A stretch of DNA of 37,952 bases from CAZVPZ01 sp964629245 (lineage in GTDB: Archaea; Nanohalarchaeota; Nanosalinia; Nanosalinales; Nanosalinaceae), in assembly GCA_964629245.1 (NCBI GenBank), contig CAZVPZ010000007.1, forward strand, positions 1-37,952, read 5' to 3'. Below the pieces are notes generated by a model that searched no databases, was not told where the DNA came from, and saw only the letters and a program-made list of their open reading frames with translations. Positions 29,563-36,534 of the stretch are shown here, piece by piece; position 1 is the first letter of the stretch, and each line of letters opens with the position of its first letter. The position numbers and the translations under genes are program-made.

Positions 29563-30081
29563 ATGGTATACACGCGGAGAGGAGACGAGGGCAGGACAGA
29601 CCTCGCATCCGGTGAAAGGGTCTCCAAATCCAGCGAGAGGATAGAGGCCTACGGAACCATCGACGAACTCAACTCGCTGACAGGATTCATAGCCTCGAAA
29701 TGTGAACGCAAGAGCGATGAGCTCGAGAAGATACAGAACGAGCTCCACATACTCCAGGCAGAGCTGGCCGATCGCGACCCCGAAAAAAAGCTTTCCCAAG
29801 AGGATATAGACCGCATAGAAGAACTCTGCGATCGCTATCAAGATGAGTGCCCGCCACTCAGGAACTTCATACTCGCAGGCGGTACTGAAGCCGCGGGTTC
29901 CCTGCACCTCGCACGCTCCATCTGCAGGCGGGCCGAGAGGAGGATAGTCGAGCTCGACACCCGGGAAGAGCTGAGACCGCCCGTGCTCGGATACATAAAC
30001 CGGCTAAGCGACCTCTACTTCCTGATGGCCCGACACGAGAACTTCCTGGAAGAAGAGGAGGAAAAGGCACCAGATTACTAG
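29563..30081 (+). CDS. Cob(I)alamin adenosyltransferase, PduO/MMAB type
   Basis: A 172-aa enzyme that makes adenosylcobalamin from ATP and cob(I)alamin. The start is ATG 29563, which gives the family N terminus YTRRGDEGRTDLASGERVSK (ATP-binding loop T-R-x-G-D-x-G). Next come AYGTIDELNSLTGFIAS and, towards the end, LHLARSICRRAERRIV and YINRLSDLYFLMAR (R-x-x-C-R-R-A-E-R and N-R-L-S-D). The open frame runs back to 29389, but that extension lies antisense to the citrate operon and precedes the promoter. It is followed after 2 bp by a zinc-finger microprotein. Confidence 0.93.
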   Translation: MVYTRRGDEGRTDLASGERVSKSSERIEAYGTIDELNSLTGFIASKCERKSDELEKIQNELHILQAELADRDPEKKLSQEDIDRIEELCDRYQDECPPLRNFILAGGTEAAGSLHLARSICRRAERRIVELDTREELRPPVLGYINRLSDLYFLMARHENFLEEEEEKAPDY

Positions 30082-30083
30082 TC

Positions 30084-30245
30084 ATGGTACGAGAAGAGCT
30101 TTTCATGGGTTCGGAGTCGTTTTCCTGTGAGGAATGCGGGTTACACTATGAAACGAGAAAGATAGCCCGGCAATGCGAGATTCACTGCAGTGAGAAAGGT
30201 GTATGCGATTCGACCATCACCCAGAAGTCACTGGAGAGACGCTAG
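30084..30245 (+). CDS. 53-aa zinc-finger microprotein
   Basis: A short ORF from ATG 30084 to TAG 30243-30245. It begins two bases after the adenosyltransferase stop, so the two are almost certainly one operon. The sequence has FSCEECGLHYETRKIARQC (C-x2-C), then EIHCSEKGVCDSTI (H-C and C), giving four or more Cys plus His for one zinc site. Small archaeal proteins with this C-E-E-C-G-x-x-Y ... C-E-x-x-C pattern are common and uncharacterised. Its 3' end overlaps the convergent lipoate ligase stop by 4 bp. The function is not known; binding of metal or nucleic acid is an inference. Confidence 0.75.
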   Translation: MVREELFMGSESFSCEECGLHYETRKIARQCEIHCSEKGVCDSTITQKSLERR

Positions 30246-31258
30246 AGTTTCTGCGTCCATTTCTTCCCTGAAAACTTTTCCTCTGCCAGCTTCTCTGCTT
30301 CCGTTAGCTCTTCATCGGTCAGCTCTCCCTCTTCACCGCCGTACTGCTGCGTGAAATGCTCTATAAGAGCAGCTATAACCTCCTCGCGGGAGTGGTCTAT
30401 GTAATCCTTCATCACCGCCACGCGCTTCTCGGCCGACTCTATCGCTTTGTCGGAGACCTTCTCCTTCCCTATCCTCAGGGCCTTGAGCATCTTCCGGGTA
30501 TCGAGGTCGTAGCTCAGCATGGTATGGTGAAGTACCGCGTTCTGCTTCCGTAGCTGTGCGGCTCCACCCACCTTGCCATCCGCGTGCTCGATATCGTTCA
30601 GCGGCTTCCACTCGACCTCGAGCCCCAGGGAGTTCAGTGCCTCGACCGCGAACCGGTCGAGCTCGCGGTAACTCTCCTCCACGTCCTCGGGAACCATCTC
30701 CTTGGGCAGGTAGAGGGAGTAGGTTATCACGTTGCCGGGCTCGGCGTACATCGCGCCGCCGCCGGTTATACGTCGGACGACCTCTATACCGTTTTCCTCG
30801 ACATAACCTCCCTGCACCTCGTCACTGTAGGACTGGAACCGTCCCATGGGAACCGCGACGTTCTTCCTGTACCAGAAGCGGAGCGTCGGCCGCATATTCC
30901 CCTCCTCCATACGCTCGGTAAGGACCTCATCGATGGCGTGGTGCATCGCCTCTGAGTACTCGCCCTCGTTGATAATCCTCCAGTTCTTCGAGGCGGTCGC
31001 CTCTGATACCGCGGTTGCAACGTCTTCCCAGTCGAAACCAATCGGTTCGGCGTCAACCTGTTTCAGGACCGCAACTATATCACTCTCGGAGGCGTTGACG
31101 TCCACACCCTCCAGCGCTTTCTCAAGCTCTTCAAGCGCCTCAGGAGGCTGGAGGAAGAAGTCGCCCGTTATGGAAACGTCCTTGACGGCGTCGGTGTAGT
31201 CGACCTCAACTTTCACGAGTTTTCCGCTCTCGACTTTTACAGAAGCACTTCCTTTCAT
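30242..31258 (-). CDS. Lipoate-protein ligase with N-terminal LplB-like domain
   Basis: The start is ATG 31256-31258; the longer open frame to 31300 crosses the promoter. The 338-aa protein joins two modules. Residues about 1-85 (SASVKVESGKLVKVEVDYT, then SITGDFFLQPPEALEELEKAL) match the lipoate ligase accessory/C-terminal domain, which in Thermoplasma is a separate protein LplB. Residues about 95-290 are the catalytic LplA domain with VVRRITGGGAMYAEPGNVITYS (R-R-x-T-G-G-G-A) and the lysine-containing DGKVGGAAQLRKQNAVLHHTML. It activates lipoate with ATP and attaches it to E2/H-protein lysines. The domain order is the reverse of E. coli LplA. A C-terminal tail of about 30 charged residues follows. 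Confidence 0.9.
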   Translation of the reverse strand: MKGSASVKVESGKLVKVEVDYTDAVKDVSITGDFFLQPPEALEELEKALEGVDVNASESDIVAVLKQVDAEPIGFDWEDVATAVSEATASKNWRIINEGEYSEAMHHAIDEVLTERMEEGNMRPTLRFWYRKNVAVPMGRFQSYSDEVQGGYVEENGIEVVRRITGGGAMYAEPGNVITYSLYLPKEMVPEDVEESYRELDRFAVEALNSLGLEVEWKPLNDIEHADGKVGGAAQLRKQNAVLHHTMLSYDLDTRKMLKALRIGKEKVSDKAIESAEKRVAVMKDYIDHSREEVIAALIEHFTQQYGGEEGELTDEELTEAEKLAEEKFSGKKWTQKL

Positions 31259-31280
31259 ACCTTTGGCAGGGGTTCCCAAG

Positions 31281-31288
31281 CTTTTATT
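31281..31288. promoter_or_regulatory. Single central TATA serving lipoate ligase and alpha/beta hydrolase
   Basis: The gap between the chosen starts (31259-31310, 52 bp) contains CTTTTATT at 31281-31288, reading as AATAAAAG on the other strand. It is about 26 nt from ATG 31258 (minus) and 27 nt from GTG 31311 (plus), matching the geometry at 29533. The upstream in-frame starts TTG 31263 and ATG 31300 would both lie within or upstream of the TATA. Confidence 0.5.
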
Positions 31289-31310
31289 CATTCCCGCCAA
31301 ACAGCTGGAC

Positions 31311-32063
31311 GTGAAGGGAAAGGTAGACGGGGTGGCTTACGAGAAGGTCAAGGACGAGGGAAAACCTGTGATCTTCATCCACGGCTGGCTGGGTGAGGGA
31401 GACTGGAAGAACGTTACCGAACACCTCGAAATCGAAAACCCTGTGGTCTTCTACCACCAGAGATGCCACGGAGACTCAAATTGTGAACGTTTCGATTTCG
31501 GGGATCTCGCTGGAGACCTGAAAACAATAATGGAGGAACTCGGGCTCGAAAAACCTGTGCTCGCCGGGCACTCGATGGGAGGGATGGTAGCGCTGGAGTA
31601 CGCGGTCCGCCACGACAACCTCGCCGGGCTGTTCCTCGTCTCCACAAGCGCCTCAACCCCGGAGCCCGAGATAGGTTCGCCCCGGTTCTTCCTAGAGAAG
31701 TTCGGAGAGATGGACAGGGAAGAATGGGCGGACATGATAGTCGAGAACTACGCCTCGGAAACCGGCTTCCCGGAGATAAAAAAGGGTGCGAAGCAGAACC
31801 TGGCAACGGCGGCCAGGGAACCCATCGTGTACGGTCTCCAGGCCATGATGGACTACGACGTACGCAAAGAATTGGGCGGTTTTTCAAAGCCCGCCATACT
31901 GGTGACAGGTGAGAAGGATGGTGCGATCACCATGGAGAAGTCCCGAGAGCTGTCGTCCCTTCTTGGCTGCGGTCTGCACACCCTGAACTGCACCCATCTG
32001 ATACCACAGGAGAGGCCGGAAGAACTCGCGGAACTTCTGTCTTCCTTCCTGGGACGGTTCTAG
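31311..32063 (+). CDS. Alpha/beta hydrolase
   Basis: GTG 31311 is taken as the start (250 aa); TTG 31263 is upstream in frame but would precede the promoter. The fold is complete: IFIHGWLGEGDW (oxyanion loop H-G-W), VLAGHSMGGMVALEYA (nucleophile Ser in G-H-S-M-G), AILVTGEKDGAIT (acid Asp), and NCTHLIPQERPEELAELLSSFL (catalytic His). A helical cap lies in between. It is cytoplasmic, with no signal peptide. The ester or other substrate is unknown. Confidence 0.93.
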   Translation: MKGKVDGVAYEKVKDEGKPVIFIHGWLGEGDWKNVTEHLEIENPVVFYHQRCHGDSNCERFDFGDLAGDLKTIMEELGLEKPVLAGHSMGGMVALEYAVRHDNLAGLFLVSTSASTPEPEIGSPRFFLEKFGEMDREEWADMIVENYASETGFPEIKKGAKQNLATAAREPIVYGLQAMMDYDVRKELGGFSKPAILVTGEKDGAITMEKSRELSSLLGCGLHTLNCTHLIPQERPEELAELLSSFLGRF

Positions 32064-32495
32064 TCACTCTTCGAAGAATTTTAATGCGCGGTCGTTCGAC
32101 ATGTACCTGAATCCGATGCTGTCGCCGTCCCTGACACGGTACTGTCCTGCGCCGACAGAGGGAGGATCACCGTTGACCACGTACACCCAAGAGTGCGTGT
32201 TGTTCTGCGCAAGACCGTCGATAGACGTGATAAATATCCCCATAGAAGACTCCTGGTATTCCACGCTGAAGGTCGAGTTGAGTGCGTGGAAAGCACTGGT
32301 ACCGTTTTCCAGCGACATCGACCGGGTGAGGTTCTGCGAGGGTTTTTGCACGGCAAGCGTGGCTTCTATCGCGCCCTCGTCTCCCTGGACCATAGGCCGG
32401 TAGTCCATAGCCAGGACTGCTGCCACCAGTACTACCAGACCAGCGGCCACGTATTTCCATTCAATACCGTTCCTTAACTCTTCCACTGAAACCAT
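32064..32495 (-). CDS. Membrane-anchored DUF4430-like protein
   Basis: A 143-aa protein with one N-terminal helix (YVAAGLVVLVAAVLAM, about 15-30) and an extracytoplasmic domain. The C-terminal half has THSWVYVVNGDPPSVGAGQYRVRDGDSIGFRY, the pattern of DUF4430 (W-x-Y-x-V-N-G then G-A-x-x-Y-x-x-x-D-G-D-x-x-x-x-x-Y), related to the C-terminal domain of transcobalamin. Many such proteins serve as surface capture domains for vitamins. Its first codons overlap the end of the ECF-S-like gene (32461), so the two are co-translated. Binding of cobalamin or another vitamin is an inference. Confidence 0.8.
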   Translation of the reverse strand: MVSVEELRNGIEWKYVAAGLVVLVAAVLAMDYRPMVQGDEGAIEATLAVQKPSQNLTRSMSLENGTSAFHALNSTFSVEYQESSMGIFITSIDGLAQNNTHSWVYVVNGDPPSVGAGQYRVRDGDSIGFRYMSNDRALKFFEE

Positions 32496-33027
32496 AGATT
32501 ATCGACCCGAAACCGATGGTGCTCACGAAGTGCGCTGCGGCGAAGGGAACCGCGGCTATCAGAGAGGCAATTCCTGCTGGGAGCGCCCAGGACATGTAGA
32601 CCAGCGACCCTGCGTTAACGATTATCTCAAAAACCGTCACGCCGATCAGGAGAGATGCGAAGTAGGTCTTCCATCCCCGGGAGACCTTCCCCGTTATCCC
32701 GGCAGCGGCTCCTGCAAGGCCCGCCCCGGCCACCTGGAAAACGGTCCAAGGACCCTGACCTCCCCACACCATGAAGTTGGACACCAGGAAAGCGAACGCC
32801 CCGACCCCGAAGCCGTGCCTCCAGCCCCCGTAGAGCCCTGCCAGAACTGAAACCGCAATAATGGGCTCGACGCTGGGGACGTGCTGTAGTGCCACCCGTC
32901 CCGCTATCCCAGAAGCGGCAAGACCGATAGAAGCCATGACCGCAGTCCGTACATCCGAACCCGAGTCCGCTACATCAGCCGCCTCCTCAACTGGCACGGT
33001 GCCCGCAACTTCGGTGTCGGAAACCAT
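32461..33027 (-). CDS. ECF transporter S-component-like membrane protein
   Basis: Start chosen at ATG 33025-33027 (188 aa), since a minus-strand TATA-like CTTAACTTATT lies about 25-35 nt upstream; the frame is open back to 33171 but that extension covers the promoter. An acidic N terminus of about 25 residues is followed by five or six hydrophobic helices, with AVSVLAGLYGGWRHGFGVGAFAF and GPWTVFQVAGAGLAGAAAG (Gly/Ala-rich packing as in S components). Such proteins bind a vitamin and dock on a shared energising module, none of which is in this window. The overlap with the DUF4430-like gene supports a two-part uptake system. Confidence 0.7.
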   Translation of the reverse strand: MVSDTEVAGTVPVEEAADVADSGSDVRTAVMASIGLAASGIAGRVALQHVPSVEPIIAVSVLAGLYGGWRHGFGVGAFAFLVSNFMVWGGQGPWTVFQVAGAGLAGAAAGITGKVSRGWKTYFASLLIGVTVFEIIVNAGSLVYMSWALPAGIASLIAAVPFAAAHFVSTIGFGSIIYGFSGRVKERY

Positions 33028-33186
33028 CGCAAACAACGGTTTGAAACAATAAGTTAAGAGCCTATCCATGTTACGCCCGATTACACAACCAGTTAAAAAA
33101 ATAGCTGCCCGAACCTCAGTATAGCCTCCAATCCGCGAGGTCGAAGACCTATAGGGGTCTTCTCGACACAAGCATATCTACGATAT
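33028..33186. other. Non-coding gap with promoter and two-hairpin module
   Basis: No convincing ORF. Its left end has the promoter of the ECF-S-like gene. The right part has the two-hairpin module described separately (33143-33190), running into the first bases of tRNA-Leu(GAG). Confidence 0.6.
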
Positions 33187-33190
33187 GCGA
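33143..33190 (+). repeat. Two-hairpin module (copy 1) before tRNA-Leu(GAG)
   Basis: Hairpin 1 is GAAGACC (33143-33149)/GGTCTTC (33156-33162), loop TATAGG. After linker TCGACACAA comes hairpin 2, GCATATC (33172-33178)/GATATGC (33182-33188), loop TAC, followed by GA. Hairpin 2 reaches the first two bases of the tRNA. The same arrangement occurs at 36420-36467 with the CGACACAA linker conserved and stem changes that keep pairing. Confidence 0.75.
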
Positions 33191-33269
33191 GGGTAGCCAA
33201 GTGGTCAAAGGCGCAGCGTTGAGGGCGCTGTCCTGCAGAGGTTCCGGGGTTCGAATCCTCGCCCTCGCA
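33187..33269 (+). tRNA. tRNA-Leu(GAG)
   Basis: Acceptor arms GCGAGGG (33187-33193) and CCCTCGC (33262-33268) pair, A73 at 33269. D arm GCCAAGTGGTCAAAGGC, anticodon arm CAGCG-TTGAGGG-CGCTG with GAG at 33221-33223, long variable arm as expected for Leu, T arm CGGGG-TTCGAAT-CCTCG. There is no intron, in contrast to tRNA-Leu(TAA). Confidence 0.93.
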
Positions 33270-33341
33270 TCTTGCGATTGCTTTCGCGAGGATTCGATAG
33301 TAGAAAGCCCCGCTTTCGAATTCGGAATCCTCGCCCTCGCA
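33253..33341 (+). repeat. Duplicated 3' end of tRNA-Leu(GAG) flanking a hairpin
   Basis: The last 17 bases of the tRNA (33253-33269) recur exactly at 33325-33341, 72 bp downstream; the match extends a few bases left with one inserted G. Between them are an inverted T-arm copy GCGAGGATTCGA (33286-33297), a stem at 33271-33290 and the perfect hairpin GAAAGC (33303-33308)/GCTTTC (33312-33317), loop CCC, followed by GA. The layout repeats that downstream of tRNA-Leu(TAA) at 8902-8999. Confidence 0.8.
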
Positions 33342-33545
33342 AACCGTTCTCGTTTGAGCGAAGTCATTCTATGAATGGCTTCCAGAACCCATCGTTTCTG
33401 GATTCCCTCCTTACCAGATTCTGAAGTAGCGCATATCGTAGGGTTCCCCCCATACTAACCCTGGGTACAGACGACCTCGTGAACGATACCGATATTTTCG
33501 ATTACTGACCGCTGTAAAAATAAAAGAAGGGAAATGGTAGTGTTT
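33342..33545. other. Non-coding gap with further hairpins
   Basis: No gene found. It holds GTCATTC (33363-33369)/GAATGGC (33373-33379, one G-T pair) and TCCAGAA (33381-33387)/TTCTGGA (33396-33402). The second is preceded by GGCT, giving GCTTCCAGAA, which also begins the array at 36386-36395. From 33403 to 33545 I see nothing apart from an A-rich stretch near 33516-33535 before the convergent end of the membrane gene. Confidence 0.5.
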
Positions 33546-34001
33546 CTACATCCTGTCACGGATAACAGGGTAGCTAACACCGAGAACTGACCCGTATACT
33601 AGGTGGCCGACGAGTCCCATCGGGCTGAAGTTGGGGAACGGCGGCGCACCCTGGAAACCTACCGCGCTCAGCCAGACCGGCATCAGGAGGGCGGCGAGTG
33701 CGACGGTAGTCACCACGCCATAGCCGAAGCCCAGGCCAGCGGCTTTCGGAAGCTCTTCCAGGTGGTGCCCGTATCCGGTGCTGTTGACTATCACAGCATA
33801 TAGCACTCCCAGAGCCGCTCCGTGGAACAGGTGTATAGCCCATCCGATAGCCGGTGCAGGCCCCGAGATGCCGTACAGTGCGGGTATGGCCATCTCGATG
33901 ACTCCTGTGTTTCCGATAGCCACGAAGAATCCCCCGAACGCGAGCGTCCCGAGGATTCCCGCTAACGCACTGCTTGCCAGTTCCTCTGTTGTCAGATCCA
34001 T
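33546..34001 (-). CDS. Four-helix membrane protein with internal duplication
   Basis: A 151-aa protein with about four transmembrane segments. Two related halves are visible: GWAIHLFHGAALGVLYAVIV (about 53-72) and GLVGHLVYGSVLGVSYPVI (about 129-147), both of the form G-x-x-x-H-L-x-x-G-x-x-L-G-x-x-Y. Similar small proteins are frequent in haloarchaea but I cannot name a characterised family. The conserved His in each half could bind metal or face a pore. Function unknown. Confidence 0.75.
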   Translation of the reverse strand: MDLTTEELASSALAGILGTLAFGGFFVAIGNTGVIEMAIPALYGISGPAPAIGWAIHLFHGAALGVLYAVIVNSTGYGHHLEELPKAAGLGFGYGVVTTVALAALLMPVWLSAVGFQGAPPFPNFSPMGLVGHLVYGSVLGVSYPVIRDRM

Positions 34002-34125
34002 CTGTGATTCACCATTTAAACAGTTTTCAGCCGGCCTAAGGATTTAACTATGGAGCTTACAGTCAAGTAACCTGAATATCCTGTCCCCCGGCGGCCTGTC
34101 GAATTGTCCTCTCGGTTTAAATCAG

Positions 34126-34776
34126 CTATTGCTCTATCTGGAGCGCGGGACGTGCAGGTTCATAGTACTGGCCGGTCTCCTCCGAGTTGATTTCTAGGTT
34201 CACAGTATAGCCTTTCGGCCTCGGAGGGTTCTTCACACCGGTGAACTCCACCATAACACGGTCGTCTGATGTCATCGCGTAGTCGGGGCTCTGGACCGGG
34301 GTGATAACCATTTCCCTCCCGTTCGAGGAAACCTCTACCGAAGCGGCTTCCATCACGAAGTCCTCGGGACCGGGTGATGTCAACGTGTTGTTAACACCGA
34401 TATCAAGCACTATGGTCCGGACATCGATTGCGGTCACACCGGACACATCGCTGGCCTCATAGCGGAGCCAGAAGTCCTGGAAAGTATCATCTTCATGGTT
34501 GAAAGGTACCTGGAGAAAGGCCGCGTGTGTGGCGGTGGCGTTAGGCGTCTTTGGATTCGCCGCGATCTCTGCCCCGTCAGTATAGTCGAGCTGGCCGCTG
34601 GCGCTCTCTGCGTTCGGATTCGCACCCGCGTAGGTACGGGCGTCTTCACCAGAGTCCTGGTCGCTCTCGTCATCAACAGGCGCCTGGTCATCACCGGGGT
34701 TTTCAGCGGGCCCGCTACTGGAGCATCCGGATGCGATAACCACAAACGATACCAGGATTAGAACCGCGAGCCTCAT
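34126..34776 (-). CDS. Putative lipoprotein with DUF4352-like beta domain
   Basis: A 216-aa secreted protein. The N terminus LAVLILVSFVVIASGC is a lipoprotein signal peptide with Cys at residue 18 (lipobox I-A-S-G-C). A linker of about 40 residues rich in Asp, Glu, Gly and Ser precedes a single beta-sandwich-like domain (about 65-210) with RYEASDVSGVTAIDVRTIVLDIGVNNT and VMVEFTGVKNPPRPKGYTVNLEI. The TATA-like region lies just upstream in a short gap. The role is unknown; such proteins are anchored outside the cytoplasmic membrane. Confidence 0.8.
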   Translation of the reverse strand: MRLAVLILVSFVVIASGCSSSGPAENPGDDQAPVDDESDQDSGEDARTYAGANPNAESASGQLDYTDGAEIAANPKTPNATATHAAFLQVPFNHEDDTFQDFWLRYEASDVSGVTAIDVRTIVLDIGVNNTLTSPGPEDFVMEAASVEVSSNGREMVITPVQSPDYAMTSDDRVMVEFTGVKNPPRPKGYTVNLEINSEETGQYYEPARPALQIEQ

Positions 34777-34818
34777 GCCCAGTCTCTGGAGCTACAGTTT
34801 TTTATCTGCTTTGGAAGC

Positions 34819-36309
34819 CTAAAGACCGTAGAGCTCGCCGTACTTCTCCTCAACGTATTCGAGGAAGTAGTCGGCGTTGGGTTTCTCACCTGTGGCTTTC
34901 TTCACAAGTTCCTCCGTACGGTACAGCTGGCCGTGACGGTGGATATTCTCCCGGAGCCAGTCACGCAGTGGCTCGAACTCTCCGTCCTCTATCTTCTGCT
35001 CGAAACTCTCTATATCCTGCTTTGCGGCGTTGAATATCTGGGCGGCGAGAACGCTCCCGAGGGAGTAGGTCGTGAAGTAACCGAGGCTTCCCTGGTACCA
35101 GTGGATGTCCTGCATCACTCCGTTCGCGTCGCTGTCGGGCCGAATACCAAGCAGTTCCTCCATCTTCCTGTTCCATAGCTCCGGGAGTTCTTCCACCTCT
35201 ATCTCCCCGTTTATCAGCGCCCTTTCCAGCTCGAACCGGAGCACGATGTGGAGGTGGTAGGTCAGCTCGTCAGCCTCTATCCTGATAAGGTTGTCTTCCT
35301 TCACCTGGTTAATCGACTCATAGCAGTCCTGGACGGTAGTGTCATCAAACGCGTCCGTCTGCTGCTTCAGCTTCGGTAAAAGGTACCTCCAGAACGCCTC
35401 TGAACGGCCGACATTGTTCTCCCAGAGACGTGACTGGGATTCGTGGACGGAAAGGTCGCGGGAGGAGCCGAGCGGGGAACCGTAGTGCTTCTGCGGCAAT
35501 CCGAGCTCGTAGAGAGCATGTCCACATTCGTGTATGGACGCCATCAATCCCTCGGCGAGGTTATCTTCGTCGAAACGGGTCGTTATCCTGCAGTCGAACT
35601 GGTTGCCCGCAGTGAAGGGATGGGCCGAAGTATCCAGCCGTCCTCTCTCCCAGTCGTAGCCCAGTTCTTCAACCAGGTTCCTGCTTACCCCCATCTGTTT
35701 ATCCGGCGGTATCTCCCCTTTCAAGGCTTCAGTCTTGATGTCGGGCTCGCTGGCCCTTATCTCTTCGACCATGTCCGTCAGGTTCTCACGCAGCCTCTCG
35801 AGGATGCGCTCCATCGTCTCGAACTGGATGTACGGCTCGTAATCCTTGAAAAGCACCTTGTAGGGCTCCTCGTCCGGGTCGATGGCCTCTGCGTATTCCC
35901 TTTTCAGCTCCACAAGCTCTTCCAGTACCGGTGCGACCTGCTCAAAGTCGTCCTCTTCCCTGGCTTTCTTCCATCTATCAAGGCAGTTGGAAGAGGTCTC
36001 GGATATCTTCTCCACCAGTTCGGAGGGCACCTTGATGGCTCTTCTATGCTCCCTGGAGATCTCGCGTAGCACCGCCTCTTGCTCCTCTGAGATATCCTTT
36101 CCCTCCAGATCTTCGATTAAATCGCCCAGTTCATCTGATGTCAGCAGGTCGTGCCTGAGACCGGAGACTACAGAAAGCTGCTGGGAGCGCGCACCTATAC
36201 CCTTCTCCGGCATCATCACCTCCTGGTCCCAGTGGAGGTCTTCAACCACCTCCATAAGGTTTTTGAGCTTCCTCGTCTTTTCCTCCAGCTGTTCATAGCT
36301 CGAAGTCAT
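34819..36309 (-). CDS. M32 carboxypeptidase (Taq/PfuCP family)
   Basis: A 496-aa zinc carboxypeptidase that removes C-terminal residues from peptides. The start is ATG 36307-36309; the frame is open to 36444 but the family N terminus YEQLEEKTRKLKNLMEVVEDLHWDQEVMMPEKG begins here. The zinc motif is SIHECGHALYELGLPQ (H-E-x-x-H), with ESQSRLWENNVGRS downstream carrying the third ligand Glu (H-E-S-Q-S-R in the family), and the typical YHLHIVLRFELERALI and WNRKMEELLGIRPDSDANGVMQDIHW segments. About 500 aa is the normal length. A minus-strand TATA, TTTTTTAAAC at 36351-36360, is upstream. Confidence 0.96.
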   Translation of the reverse strand: MTSSYEQLEEKTRKLKNLMEVVEDLHWDQEVMMPEKGIGARSQQLSVVSGLRHDLLTSDELGDLIEDLEGKDISEEQEAVLREISREHRRAIKVPSELVEKISETSSNCLDRWKKAREEDDFEQVAPVLEELVELKREYAEAIDPDEEPYKVLFKDYEPYIQFETMERILERLRENLTDMVEEIRASEPDIKTEALKGEIPPDKQMGVSRNLVEELGYDWERGRLDTSAHPFTAGNQFDCRITTRFDEDNLAEGLMASIHECGHALYELGLPQKHYGSPLGSSRDLSVHESQSRLWENNVGRSEAFWRYLLPKLKQQTDAFDDTTVQDCYESINQVKEDNLIRIEADELTYHLHIVLRFELERALINGEIEVEELPELWNRKMEELLGIRPDSDANGVMQDIHWYQGSLGYFTTYSLGSVLAAQIFNAAKQDIESFEQKIEDGEFEPLRDWLRENIHRHGQLYRTEELVKKATGEKPNADYFLEYVEEKYGELYGL

Positions 36310-36533
36310 GGCTAGGTTTGAAACTCGAAGATTGAAATAACCGCGCAACCGTTTAAAAAACTCCGAGAACCGGTCATTACCATAAGCTTCCAGAAGATTC
36401 AAAGGAATCTTCGATGGCCGAAGATCGAGAGATCTTCCCGACACAAGAAATCCATGAGGGATTTCGATGATGAGAACTCGAAGCCGCAGGCTTCTGGGTC
36501 CTCTGTCCTAGAAAACCAGCTAATCTGGTTTTC
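36310..36533. other. Gap with five-hairpin array
   Basis: Contains the minus-strand promoter of the carboxypeptidase gene (to about 36360) and then a dense run of perfect hairpins, described in the next entry. No ORF is convincing. Confidence 0.6.
36393..36533 (+). repeat. Array of five GAA/TTC hairpins
   Basis: Stems and loops: GAAGATTC/GAATCTTC, loop AAAG (36393-36412); GAAGATC/GATCTTC, loop GAGA (36420-36437); GAAATCC/GGATTTC, loop ATGAG (36447-36465); GAAGCC/GGCTTC, loop GCA (36480-36494); GAAAACCAG/CTGGTTTTC, loop CTAAT (36511-36533). All stems are perfect and begin GAA and end TTC, with different interiors. Hairpins 3 and 5 are both followed directly by GATGATGAGAA. Hairpins 2-3 and their CGACACAA linker match the module at 33143-33190. 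Confidence 0.8.
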
Positions 36534-36534
36534 G

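Noticed and set aside
33028..33171. N-terminal extension of the ECF-S-like frame
   Set aside because: It covers the TATA and the flank of a tRNA and has no membrane-protein character; ATG 33027 is better.
36310..36444. N-terminal extension of the M32 carboxypeptidase frame
   Set aside because: It crosses the hairpin array and promoter; the family N terminus starts at ATG 36309.
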